From Xanthomonas maliensis (GTDB lineage Bacteria > Pseudomonadota > Gammaproteobacteria > Xanthomonadales > Xanthomonadaceae): DNA of 44,928 bases. Below, piece after piece: positions 22,549 to 31,006 of this stretch. Under the pieces are notes generated by a model. It made no database searches and was not told the origin of the DNA. It saw only the letters and a program-made list of their open reading frames with translations. The translations under genes were made by a program, and so were the position numbers. The DNA is taken from NCBI RefSeq assembly GCF_009192945.1, contig NZ_NSET01000090.1, forward strand, positions 1 through 44,928, in the 5' to 3' direction. The first letter of the stretch is position 1. The number at the start of each line of letters is the position of its first letter.

Positions 22549-22783
22549 GGCGACTCCTCTGCGTGTGCGACCGGTCGCTCCCGGCGCGACCATAAGACCA
22601 GTGTTGCAGCTCGCTGTGACCACGGCCACCGCGCTGCGACCAATCGCGCTCTGCGCCGACCAAGCGCGCCATGATCGCGACCGGACCGGCCGCGCGCCGC
22701 CGCGACTGGTCGACGGTCGCGTCCCCTCGCCTGCGGCGATCGCCTTACACTCAGCCCCGCCCCTGCCACTGCCGTTCGTGTCG

Positions 22784-23944
22784 ATGATCATTTCCGCCGC
22801 TTCCGATTACCGTGCCGCCGCGCAATCGCGCCTGCCGCCGTTCCTGTTTCACTACATCGACGGCGGTGCCTATGCCGAGCACACCTTGCGGCGTAACGTC
22901 GCCGACCTGGCCGACATCGCGCTGCGCCAGCGCGTGCTGCGCAATATGTCCGACCTGCAGCTGGGCACCACACTGTTCGGCGAGTCGCTGGCGATGCCGG
23001 TGGTGCTGGCGCCGGTCGGCCTGACCGGCATGTACGCGCGTCGTGGCGAGGTGCAGGCGGCGCGGGCGGCGGCGGCACGCGGCATTCCGTTCACCCTGTC
23101 CACGGTGTCGGTGTGCCCGATCGAGGAAGTGGCGCCGGCCATCGACCGGCCGATGTGGTTCCAGCTGTACGTGCTGAAGGATCGCGGCTTCATGCGCAAT
23201 GCGCTCGAACGCGCCAAGGCCGCCGGCGTCACCACCCTGGTCTTCACCGTGGACATGCCGACCCCGGGCGCGCGCTACCGCGACGCGCATTCGGGCATGA
23301 GCGGCCCCCATGCATCGCTGCGGCGCATGTGGCAGGCGATGACCCATCCGCGCTGGGCCTGGGATGTGGGCCTGCTCGGCAAGCCGCACGATCTGGGCAA
23401 TATCTCCAGCTACCGCGGCAGCCCGACCGGCCTGCAGGACTACATCGGCTGGCTGGGCGCCAACTTCGACCCGTCGATCTCCTGGAAGGACCTGGAATGG
23501 ATCCGCGAGTTCTGGAACGGGCCGATGGTGATCAAGGGCATCCTCGACCCGGACGATGCACGCGATGCGGTGCGCTTCGGCGCCGACGGCATCGTGGTGT
23601 CCAACCACGGTGGGCGCCAGCTCGATGGCGTGCTGTCCAGCGCGCGCGCGCTGCCGGCCATCGCCGACGCGGTGCACGGCGAACTGAAGATCCTGGCCGA
23701 CTCGGGCGTGCGTAGCGGCCTGGATGTGGTGCGCATGCTGGCGCTGGGCGCCGATGCGGTGCTGTTGGGGCGCGCCTTCGTCTACGCCCTGGCCGCCGGC
23801 GGCCAGGCCGGGGTGGAACATCTGCTGACGCTGATCGAAAAGGAGATGCGGGTGGCGATGACGCTGACCGGCAGCCACTCGGTGGCCGAACTCAATGGCG
23901 ATGCCTTGAGCCGGGTCACTCGCGAGGCCAGCGTCTCGCCCTAG
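22784..23944 (+). CDS. lldD: FMN-dependent L-lactate dehydrogenase
   Basis: The ATG at 22784 begins [20 protein letters not shown], the usual LldD opening, and the 386-residue length matches the family. It oxidises L-lactate to pyruvate with FMN, passing electrons to the quinone pool at the inner face of the membrane. The N-terminal [15 protein letters not shown] and the (beta/alpha)8 barrel signature [10 protein letters not shown] (active-site His near residue 275) are both present, as is [15 protein letters not shown]. No lactate regulator or permease gene is adjacent, so it stands alone here. Confidence 0.93.
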   Translation: MIISAASDYRAAAQSRLPPFLFHYIDGGAYAEHTLRRNVADLADIALRQRVLRNMSDLQLGTTLFGESLAMPVVLAPVGLTGMYARRGEVQAARAAAARGIPFTLSTVSVCPIEEVAPAIDRPMWFQLYVLKDRGFMRNALERAKAAGVTTLVFTVDMPTPGARYRDAHSGMSGPHASLRRMWQAMTHPRWAWDVGLLGKPHDLGNISSYRGSPTGLQDYIGWLGANFDPSISWKDLEWIREFWNGPMVIKGILDPDDARDAVRFGADGIVVSNHGGRQLDGVLSSARALPAIADAVHGELKILADSGVRSGLDVVRMLALGADAVLLGRAFVYALAAGGQAGVEHLLTLIEKEMRVAMTLTGSHSVAELNGDALSRVTREASVSP

Positions 23945-23996
23945 CAGCCGATGGCCTTCGGGTGTGTCGCGGTGGATGGTAGAGCGCCATCGGGCA

Positions 23997-24017
23997 AGCG
24001 GGTGCCGGCAACCCGCT
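23997..24017. terminator. Hairpin between convergent lldD and ligD
   Basis: AGCGGGT (23997-24003) pairs with ACCCGCT (24011-24017) around 7 bases. It lies in the 160-base convergent gap. There is no T-run, so function as a terminator is tentative. Confidence 0.3.
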
Positions 24018-24106
24018 GGGGCGCGCACGGCATGGCAGCGCGCGACTGGCCATCAAATCGGATCCAGTGCGTCGCCTAGCGCCGCACGACGCCTGCCAGA
24101 CACACG

Positions 24107-26809
24107 CTAGATCACAGGGGGCAGCCGTTGCTGCAGGGCCAGCACCTCCGCCCAGGGATCGCGTCGTTGCCGCTTGGCGCGTTGCAGCGCCTTGTCCAGC
24201 GGAAACGCCTCCGGGCCGCCGAGACGCCCCAGTTCCTCCCAGCGCAACGGCACCGCCACGGTAGCGCGTTCGCGTGCGCGCAGCGACCACGAACACACGC
24301 TGGTATTGCCGCGCCCATTGCGTAGCCAGTCGACGAAGATCACGCCCTGCCGCTTGGCTTTGCGCATCGTCGCCACGTAGCGATCCGGTGCCTGCGTCGC
24401 CAGTGCCTGCGCGAACGCTTCGCAGAAGGCGCGCGCCTGCTCCCAATCGGCCTCCGGCACGATCGGCACCACCACATGCAGGCCCTTGCCACCGGACAGC
24501 CGCACGGCGCTCTCCAATCCCACCGCGCGCAGCTTGCTGCGGATCTCGCGCGCCGCTGCCACCACCGCGTTCCAGGTCACGCCCTCGCCCGGATCCAGGT
24601 CGAACACCAGCCGGTCCGGGTGCTCCGGGTCGTCGACGCGCGCGCCCCAGGGATGCAGCTCGAGGGTGTTCATCTGTACCAGTTCCAGCAGCCCGGCGAC
24701 ATCCTCGACATAGAGGTAATCCTCAGTGCCGCTCTTCTGGCGCAAGGGTAGCGACTTGACGTGCGCGCCCAGCTGGCGCCCCTGGTGTTTCTGAAAGAAA
24801 CACGCGCCGGCAACGCCATCGGGGCAACGCAGCAAGGACAGCGGACGGTGGGCGAGCTCGGGCAACAGCAGCGGCGCCACCGCGCGGTAGTAGGCCGCCA
24901 CGTCGCCCTTGTGGATGCCCACCGCGGGAAAGACCACGCGCTCGGGATGGGTCATGGTCACGCCGTCGTCGGAGAGCGAGACTGCGCCGACAGTCTCGCG
25001 CACCCGCTTGGGCGAGGCGGTTCCTGCAGCGGTCTTGGTCGCGCTGGAGGCACGCCCGCGTGCTGCCACGGCGGGCGCATGCTGACGCACTGCGGTCTGA
25101 TCAGTGGACACCGTCCCCCGCGTCGAGGCAGACGGCGTTGCGGCCCTGCCGCGGCGCACGCCTACCGCCGACCGACGATCCGCGGCAGTGCGGTCGCCGC
25201 CGACCTCGTCGAGCGACTTGTCCTCGCGCAGCCGTTTGAACGCGGCCTGCCGCAACAAGCCCTGCTTGGCCCAGCCGCGGAAGGCGACCTCGGCGATCAG
25301 CACCGGCCGCACCCACTGCACATCGCGTGGGCGACCGGGGAGATGCGCGGGCAGTGAGACGGTGGCGGTGTCCTGGTGCAAAGCCCGCAACCGGGCGGTG
25401 AGCGCTGTCAGCAGGGGCGCATCGAAACCGGTGCCGACGCGGCCGACATAGCGCAGGCCGCCCGCCTGCGGCTGCGCCAACAACAGCGCACCAAAGCCGC
25501 TGCGCATCCCCTGGGGCGCGGTATAGCCGACCACCACGAACTCGTCGCTGTCGGCGTGCTTGGTCTTGATCCAGTCCGCACTGCGGCCGCCGTGGTAAGG
25601 CGCATCGGCGCGCTTGCTGACGATACCTTCCCAGCCCTTGTCGGCGCTGGCGGCGAACACCTCCGGGCCGCGCCCGATGACGTGGTCGCTGTAGGCCAGC
25701 GTGCCCGGCGTCTGCCCGAGCAAGGCGCGCAACAGCTGCTTGCGCTCCAGCAGCGGGGTGGCGCGCAGATCCACGCCCGCCACGCCGAGCAGATCGAATA
25801 CCAGATAGCGCAGCGGCTGGCGCGCACTGCCGTCGAGGGCGCGTTGCAGCGCCGAGAAGTCGCTGCGCCCTTGCGCATCGAGCACCACCAGCTCGCCGTC
25901 CAGGCGCGCATCGTGCACCGGCAAGGCCTGCAGCGCGCGCACCACCTCCGGGAAGCGCGCACTCCAGGCCTGGTCGTTGCGCGAGCGCAGCTCGGCCTGG
26001 CCGCCGACCAGATCGGCCAGCAGGCGATAGCCGTCCCATTTGATCTCGTGCAGCCACTGTGCGCCGTCCGGCGCCTGCGGGCGCAGCAAGGTCAGCTGGG
26101 CCCGCAGGCCAGTGGGGCACGACGTCGGCCGTGCGCCCGGCAGGGCAAGCGCACGCTTGCGCCACTGTGCCTGGGTCGTATCGCCGCGACTGGCCGTGGG
26201 CGCCTTGGACGCCGACGCGCGCGTCTTGCCTCGCGCGCTGGAAGCGCGGTTCCGCCCGGTGGCCTGCACCGGCGTCGTGCCGGTGGCTTCGCTATCGGCC
26301 TCCACCAGCGCGTTGGCATCGAGATCGGCGGCATGCGCATCGTCGCGCTTGATCAGCAGCCACTGCGGTTGGCGCCCGCGCAGGCGCGTGCGGATCAGCG
26401 CAAAGCCACCCCGCAGCCGTTGCCCCTGCAGTTCGAATTCCAGCTTTCCGGCCGCCAGCGCCTGCAGCGGATCGCCGCTGCAATGCCAGCTGCCGTGGTC
26501 GAAGATCCGCACGTGGCCGCCGCCATATTGACCGGCCGGGATTTCGCCCTCGAAGCCGGCGTAGGACAGCGGGTGATCCTCCACCTGCACGGCCAGACGT
26601 TTTTCACCGGCACGCAGCGAGGGACCCTTGGGCACTGCCCAGCTCTTGAGCACGCCATCGGCTTCGAGCCGGACGTCGTAGTGACGCGTACTGGCGTGAT
26701 GCAGCTGCACCACGAAGATCGGCCGCCGCCGCTTGGCGGACGGCGCATCGGCGGCCGGCTCCGGGGTCAGCTCGAAGCGCCGCTTGCGGGCGTAGTCGCG
26801 CAGCGACAT
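24107..26809 (-). CDS. ligD: Multifunctional NHEJ DNA ligase LigD
   Basis: The ATG at 26809 gives 900 residues in the Pseudomonas-type order phosphoesterase-ligase-polymerase. The N-terminal 3'-phosphoesterase domain (~30-160) shows HHASTRHYDVRLE and SWAVPKGPSL. A low-complexity linker (~165-220, Ser/Thr/Arg/Ala-rich) leads to the ATP-dependent ligase, with adenylation motif KWDGYR near residue 256 and an OB-fold. A second basic, Ala/Thr-rich linker follows at ~545-605. The polymerase/primase domain is ~610-900 (PERVVFPAVGIHKGDVAAYY, LVFDLDPGEG, RLSGGKGLHVVVP). It starts 9 bases after the ku stop, so the genes form one operon. It repairs double-strand breaks with Ku, chiefly when no sister copy is available. 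Confidence 0.96.
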   Translation of the reverse strand: MSLRDYARKRRFELTPEPAADAPSAKRRRPIFVVQLHHASTRHYDVRLEADGVLKSWAVPKGPSLRAGEKRLAVQVEDHPLSYAGFEGEIPAGQYGGGHVRIFDHGSWHCSGDPLQALAAGKLEFELQGQRLRGGFALIRTRLRGRQPQWLLIKRDDAHAADLDANALVEADSEATGTTPVQATGRNRASSARGKTRASASKAPTASRGDTTQAQWRKRALALPGARPTSCPTGLRAQLTLLRPQAPDGAQWLHEIKWDGYRLLADLVGGQAELRSRNDQAWSARFPEVVRALQALPVHDARLDGELVVLDAQGRSDFSALQRALDGSARQPLRYLVFDLLGVAGVDLRATPLLERKQLLRALLGQTPGTLAYSDHVIGRGPEVFAASADKGWEGIVSKRADAPYHGGRSADWIKTKHADSDEFVVVGYTAPQGMRSGFGALLLAQPQAGGLRYVGRVGTGFDAPLLTALTARLRALHQDTATVSLPAHLPGRPRDVQWVRPVLIAEVAFRGWAKQGLLRQAAFKRLREDKSLDEVGGDRTAADRRSAVGVRRGRAATPSASTRGTVSTDQTAVRQHAPAVAARGRASSATKTAAGTASPKRVRETVGAVSLSDDGVTMTHPERVVFPAVGIHKGDVAAYYRAVAPLLLPELAHRPLSLLRCPDGVAGACFFQKHQGRQLGAHVKSLPLRQKSGTEDYLYVEDVAGLLELVQMNTLELHPWGARVDDPEHPDRLVFDLDPGEGVTWNAVVAAAREIRSKLRAVGLESAVRLSGGKGLHVVVPIVPEADWEQARAFCEAFAQALATQAPDRYVATMRKAKRQGVIFVDWLRNGRGNTSVCSWSLRARERATVAVPLRWEELGRLGGPEAFPLDKALQRAKRQRRDPWAEVLALQQRLPPVI

Positions 26810-26818
26810 CGGCGTGCC

Positions 26819-27769
26819 CTAACCGGCCTTGCGCCGCGGCGCGGCCTTCTTGGTGGGCTTGCCGGTGGCCTTGCGCGCGGTCGTCCTGGCGGCTTTCTTC
26901 TTCGCCGTCTTCTTGCTGCTGGCCTTCTTGGCTGGCGCAGCCGTCGCACTGGGCTTCTTGGCCGGCGTGCGCGTATTGGCCTGCAGGCTCTTCTGCAGCA
27001 ACGCCATGAAGTCGACCACGTTGGTGCTGGCGTCTTCGTGCTGGGCCGGCTCGTCGTCGACCTCGGTGGTGCCGGTCTTGGCCTGCACCCGCTTGCGCAG
27101 GATCTGTTCGAGTTTGCTGCGAAACTCGTCGTGGTAGTCCTGCGGATTCCAGGTGCCGGACATCGATTCGATCAGTTGCTTGGCCATCTGCTGTTCCTTG
27201 GCCGAGATGCGGTACTCGCCCACCGCGCCGGCCGGCAGCTTGTAATCCTGCGGGTCCACCAGTTCCTGTTGGTAGCGCAGCAAGAGCAGAACCAGCGCAT
27301 CGCCCTGCGGCATCACCGCCGCCAGGTATTCGCGGGTGCGGATCACCACCTTGGCAATGCCGACCTTGCCGGTGTCGCGCAGGGTTTCGCGCAGCAGCAC
27401 ATAGCCTTTTTCGGCTTTCTTGCCCGGCACCAGGATGTAGGGCTTCTCGAAATAACGTGGATCGATGTCGGCCGCATCGACGAAGGTTTCGACCTCCACT
27501 GTTTCATGGCTTTCCGGCGCGGCCTGGCGGATGTCCTGTTCCTCCACCACCACGTAGCTGCCCTTGTCGTATTCGAAGGCCTTGATGATCTCTTTCCACG
27601 GAACTTCCTCGCCGGTGTCGGCGTTGACGCGCTCGAAGCGGATCGGCTTCTTGTCGCGCGAATCGAGCATGCGGAAATGCAGGTCCACCTTGCGCTCGCC
27701 GGACATCAGCGACACCGGTACGTTGAGCAGGCCGAAGGACAGCGTGCCGCTCCAGATCGGTCGCGCCAT
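26819..27769 (-). CDS. ku: DNA end-binding protein Ku
   Basis: The 316-residue protein starts MARPIWSGTLSFGLLNVPVS, the standard bacterial Ku opening, and contains the Ku core (RVNADTGEEVPWKEI, YFEKPYILVPGKKAEKGY). The homodimeric ring threads onto broken DNA ends and recruits LigD. After about residue 265 there is a long Lys/Ala/Thr-rich tail (KKASSKKTAKKKAARTTARK), which in Ku proteins with such tails promotes DNA binding and sliding. The ATG overlaps the stop of the upstream 132-residue gene by one base, and ligD follows closely. Confidence 0.96.
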   Translation of the reverse strand: MARPIWSGTLSFGLLNVPVSLMSGERKVDLHFRMLDSRDKKPIRFERVNADTGEEVPWKEIIKAFEYDKGSYVVVEEQDIRQAAPESHETVEVETFVDAADIDPRYFEKPYILVPGKKAEKGYVLLRETLRDTGKVGIAKVVIRTREYLAAVMPQGDALVLLLLRYQQELVDPQDYKLPAGAVGEYRISAKEQQMAKQLIESMSGTWNPQDYHDEFRSKLEQILRKRVQAKTGTTEVDDEPAQHEDASTNVVDFMALLQKSLQANTRTPAKKPSATAAPAKKASSKKTAKKKAARTTARKATGKPTKKAAPRRKAG

Positions 27770-28167
27770 CAGTGCGCCACTCCGTGCACCGCGGCGATCG
27801 GAATATGGTCAAGCGCGAGCCAGGCATCTTCGACCACGCCTCGCACATGCGGCCAGTCCAGACGCGAACTGCCGCGCATGCACTCCCACTGCGCGGCCAA
27901 TTCCTGCTCGCATTGCGCATCGGCGCCACGGGGCCAATCGGCCGCATGGGTGAGGCGGGCGAACGCATAGGCCGGCGAAAGGTCGCGCCAGGTCGGCCCG
28001 CCACGGCGGCGGCGGCGCTGATAGTCGGCAACGCTGTAACACTGGAAGTCCTGCGGGACGCCTGCTGCATCCGACGGCCCCCTCCGCCGCCGTCTGGGCG
28101 GGGCGGTCATCTCATCGGGTGGCAGGCTGAACAGGCGGCGGTCGGGGCGGCGGTCCGAGGGGCGCAT
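27769..28167 (-). CDS. Unknown protein at the head of the NHEJ operon
   Basis: The ATG at 28167 has TGGAGT eight bases upstream. The 132-residue protein ends in a TGA that shares its last base with the ku ATG, so ku translation is coupled to it. It opens with about 55 basic, proline-rich residues (RRPDRRLFSLPPDEMTAPPR, then RRRRRG), followed by FQCYSVADYQRRRRRGG and a predicted helical C-terminal half with conserved-looking Trp and Cys (LTHAADWPRGADAQCEQELA, WECMRG, LDWPHVRGVVEDAWLALDHI). No family is recognised. Its arginine clusters would suit DNA or RNA contact. An internal ATG at 28110 is an alternative start. Confidence 0.8.
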   Translation of the reverse strand: MRPSDRRPDRRLFSLPPDEMTAPPRRRRRGPSDAAGVPQDFQCYSVADYQRRRRRGGPTWRDLSPAYAFARLTHAADWPRGADAQCEQELAAQWECMRGSSRLDWPHVRGVVEDAWLALDHIPIAAVHGVAH

Positions 28168-28315
28168 GGCGCGACTCCAGGCGGCGGCAATGGCGGGGGA
28201 GCACAGCAGTAGCGCGCCACTCGTGAGTCATGCGTGAGCGCGGCCACGGCCGCGCTGCCATCGCCTTCACCGCGGCCGCGTTGAACTGACCATTCACCCC
28301 GCACTGGAGCCCTCC

Positions 28316-28492
28316 ATGTCCCGTGATCCCCTGCGCGAACAGCCGCCGCAACCAGGCGAGCAGCGCGGCAAGCGCGATGCCGAGCACTATGAAGACCGCG
28401 GCGCCGGCGACACACCCGGCCGTCGCATTCCTGCCGACGATCAAACCCCGGCCAAGAAACCCGGCACGGCGCCAGCGGGCGATCGCCACTGA
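28316..28492 (+). CDS. 58-residue hydrophilic, disordered protein
   Basis: The ATG at 28316 follows GGAG with a 6-base spacer (CTGGAGCCCTCC). The 58 residues (MSRDPLREQPPQPGEQRGKR, then DAEHYEDRGAGDTPGRRIPA, then DDQTPAKKPGTAPAGDRH) are almost all polar or proline and would be intrinsically disordered. There is no signal peptide. It lies divergent to the NHEJ operon. Overlapping frames on the other strand (28107-28601) look less protein-like. The composition recalls small stress-associated disordered proteins, but no function can be assigned. Confidence 0.55.
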   Translation: MSRDPLREQPPQPGEQRGKRDAEHYEDRGAGDTPGRRIPADDQTPAKKPGTAPAGDRH

Positions 28493-28524
28493 TCGTCGCC
28501 ACTGATCGTCGTCGCTGCACGTAA

Positions 28525-28572
28525 GCGTTGTCGCCGATAAGCGTTGTCGCCGAAGTGCCGCGGCGACAACGC
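28525..28572. repeat. Tandem direct repeat plus inverted copy (alternative hairpins)
   Basis: GCGTTGTCGCCG occurs at 28525-28536 and again 16 bases later at 28541-28552, and its exact inverse CGGCGACAACGC is at 28561-28572. The second and third copies form a perfect 12-bp stem with an 8-base loop; the first copy could pair instead. It lies between the convergent 58-residue gene and the TonB receptor. Just upstream CGCCACTGATCGT is also tandemly duplicated (28484-28509). Confidence 0.85.
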
Positions 28573-28724
28573 CATCTCCGCAGCGCTGTCGATTTGTCCA
28601 CCTCGCCTGTTGCGACCGCAGTACCGTCACCCTGCGACCGGCATCACCCGCCGACCGGGCACCGCCTCTCAGGTCGATCGGAGCGCACCCCACGGGCGCA
28701 CTCTGGCGTTTCCTGCCGCGATGC

Positions 28725-30848
28725 TCAGCCGCCGATATCCCATTGCAGGCCGACCGTATAGGTGCGGTCCGGGCCAGGTTCGTAGTAACGCCCATTGCCG
28801 TCGTTGACGATCACCGAGCCGATGTAGCGACGATCCAGCGCGTTATCGATGCGCACGAAGGTGCGTAGCGCGCCGTGCGCCGCCGACCAGCGGCGCGAGG
28901 CCTCCAGGTTGACCAGCGCATAGCCGGGCGCGCGCTCGCTGGCGAGGTCGTTGACCACGGTGGCAGCAGACGCCACCGACTCGGCGGCGAACTGCCATTG
29001 CCGCGGCTGCCACTGCCAGCGCGCGAACAGTTGTTGCCGCGGCACGCCGGGCAACGGCGTGCCGCTGGCCACGACCGCAGTCGGGGTGGCGCAGCCGCTG
29101 CTGGCGCAGGTCAGATAGCCATCGCGCACGCTGGCATCGACGAAGGTGTAGGCCAGCTGCAGCTGCTGGCGCTGGCCGAGCGGCTGCAGCCAGCTCAGTT
29201 CCGCGCCCTGGCGACGCGTGGCGCCGATATTGCGGTAGGTGCTGCGCCCGTTGGTATTGCTGGCCACCGCCAGTTCGTCGTCGGTATCGGCGCGGAACAC
29301 CGCCAGCTCCAGCGCCGCGCCGCTTTGCGCGCGCCACTTGCTGCCGATTTCCACATTGCGGCTGCCCGCCGCGCCCAGATCCAGCGCCAGGCCGGCGCCG
29401 CCGTCGCTGCGATAGCCCAGTTCGTTGAAGGTCGGGGTCTCGAAGCCGCGCCCGAACGAGGCATACAGACGCAGGTTCTCGCTGGCCCGGAACACCACCC
29501 CGGCCACCGGCGTGGTGGCCGCGTAGTCGCGCCGTCCGCTGTCGTCGGGATTGCGCCCCACGATGTAGGCGTCGTCGGAGGCGAAGCGCACCGTGCTGTG
29601 GCGCGCGCCGACCAGCGCCGACCAGCGATCGCTCCATTGCCACCACAGCTGTGCGAACTGGTCGATGTTCTCGACCCGGTCGCGCTGGTCGCGCCGCGGC
29701 GCGCCCTTGACCCCGAGCGTGTCGCCGACGAAATTCTCATAGCCGGTGCGGTGTTGACGTTGGCGATCGACATTGGCACCGACGGTGAGCTGCAAGGGCC
29801 GGCCCCAGGCCTGTCCCTGCCAGGCCCAGCGCGCGTCGGCGCCGTCGTAATGACCGTCCAGATCGATCACCCCGCCGGCATGGAGTGGATTGCGCTGCAC
29901 CGCCACCGGGATGGACAGGAACTGCTCCACCCAGCGCTGGCCGCCATACGCCATCAGCCGCAGGGTCTGCTGGTCGAACTGCTGGGTGAAGATCGCCCCG
30001 GCCTGCGCTTGCCGCACCGATTTGCGGGTATCGAACTGGGTAGCCACTGCGGCGACCTGGCGCGGGTCGGCCGCGAACTGCGCGCGGGTCAGGCCCAGCG
30101 GGTCCTGCGCATCCGGCGCGTCCAGATAGTTGAGCACCAGCTCCAACCGCCGGTCCGGCGCCAGGTCGACGCCGAGCTTGGCATTGACCGAGTCGCGCTT
30201 GGCGCGGCTATGGTCGCGAAAGCCATCGGTCTGGAAGTGGTTGGCAGCCAGGTTGTAGTGCACCGGGCCCTGCTGCCCCAGCAGCTGGGCGCCGCTGTTG
30301 ACGGTGGCATTGCTGCCGTAGGTGGCGCGCAGCCGCCAGGGATCGTCCGGCTGGCCATCGGCGCTCCACAGCTGCAGCACGCCGCCGGAGGAGTTGCCGT
30401 AGAGCGCCGAGAATGGTCCCCGCAGCACCTCCACCCGCTCGGCGCCGAGCACGTTGAAATGCGACAGCTGGCCCTGGCCATCGGGCATGGTGGCCGGGAT
30501 GCCATCGACCAGCAGCCGCACGCCGCGCACGCCGAAGGTAGAGCGCGCACCGAACCCGCGGATCGACAGCTGGGTGTCCTGGGCATAGTTCTGGCGATCG
30601 CGCGCCACCAGCCCGGGGACGCCGTCCAGCAGCTCGGACAACTGGGCGCCACGGCGGTTGTTGGCATCGACTCCAACGGCGGTAATGGAGGCCGGCAGGT
30701 CGAAGTCGTCCACGCCATGCACCCGTGCCGCTTCTACCTGCACGGTGGCCAGTTGCTGGGGAGGCGTGGCCTGCTGGGCGGCGGCGGGAGCGGCAGCCAG
30801 GGCCGTCAGCAAGCTGCAGGCCGCGGCGAGGAGAGTGAGTCTGGGCAT
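28725..30848 (-). CDS. TonB-dependent receptor, possibly PqqU/YncD-like
   Basis: The ATG at 30848 opens a signal peptide (MPRLTLLAAACSLLTALAAA, cleavage after AAAQ); a longer upstream frame lacks one. The 707-residue protein has a plug (LPASITAVGVDANN, LSIRGFGARSTFGVRGVRLL, VDGIPATMPDGQGQLSHFN, VEVLRGPFSALYGNSSGGV) and a beta-barrel closing with YTVGLQWDIGG. The GFGARSTFGVRGxRL and ATMPDGQGQ stretches resemble, from memory, E. coli YncD/PqqU, a pyrroloquinoline-quinone receptor; a siderophore or vitamin substrate cannot be excluded. Most TonB receptors end in Phe or Trp, whereas here the last residues are DIGG. No transport or PQQ genes are adjacent. Confidence 0.92.
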   Translation of the reverse strand: MPRLTLLAAACSLLTALAAAPAAAQQATPPQQLATVQVEAARVHGVDDFDLPASITAVGVDANNRRGAQLSELLDGVPGLVARDRQNYAQDTQLSIRGFGARSTFGVRGVRLLVDGIPATMPDGQGQLSHFNVLGAERVEVLRGPFSALYGNSSGGVLQLWSADGQPDDPWRLRATYGSNATVNSGAQLLGQQGPVHYNLAANHFQTDGFRDHSRAKRDSVNAKLGVDLAPDRRLELVLNYLDAPDAQDPLGLTRAQFAADPRQVAAVATQFDTRKSVRQAQAGAIFTQQFDQQTLRLMAYGGQRWVEQFLSIPVAVQRNPLHAGGVIDLDGHYDGADARWAWQGQAWGRPLQLTVGANVDRQRQHRTGYENFVGDTLGVKGAPRRDQRDRVENIDQFAQLWWQWSDRWSALVGARHSTVRFASDDAYIVGRNPDDSGRRDYAATTPVAGVVFRASENLRLYASFGRGFETPTFNELGYRSDGGAGLALDLGAAGSRNVEIGSKWRAQSGAALELAVFRADTDDELAVASNTNGRSTYRNIGATRRQGAELSWLQPLGQRQQLQLAYTFVDASVRDGYLTCASSGCATPTAVVASGTPLPGVPRQQLFARWQWQPRQWQFAAESVASAATVVNDLASERAPGYALVNLEASRRWSAAHGALRTFVRIDNALDRRYIGSVIVNDGNGRYYEPGPDRTYTVGLQWDIGG

Positions 30849-31006
30849 GCCGCCTAGTGTCCTCCATCCATACGCGCACCGCACCCCCGCGTACGGAAAG
30901 AAGCGTGCTACCCGGCGGCTTGGCCCTGTTAGGATGGGGCGGTTTGGCCGTCCTGCGACCGAACACCGGCAACACCCCCACCTTCCGTCTTCCAGCGAGT
31001 CATGCC

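Noticed and set aside
25376..27970. 864-residue open frame on the plus strand
   Set aside because: Antisense to ligD and ku, whose domains are unmistakable.
28875..30857. 660-residue open frame on the plus strand
   Set aside because: Antisense to the second TonB receptor; no domain.
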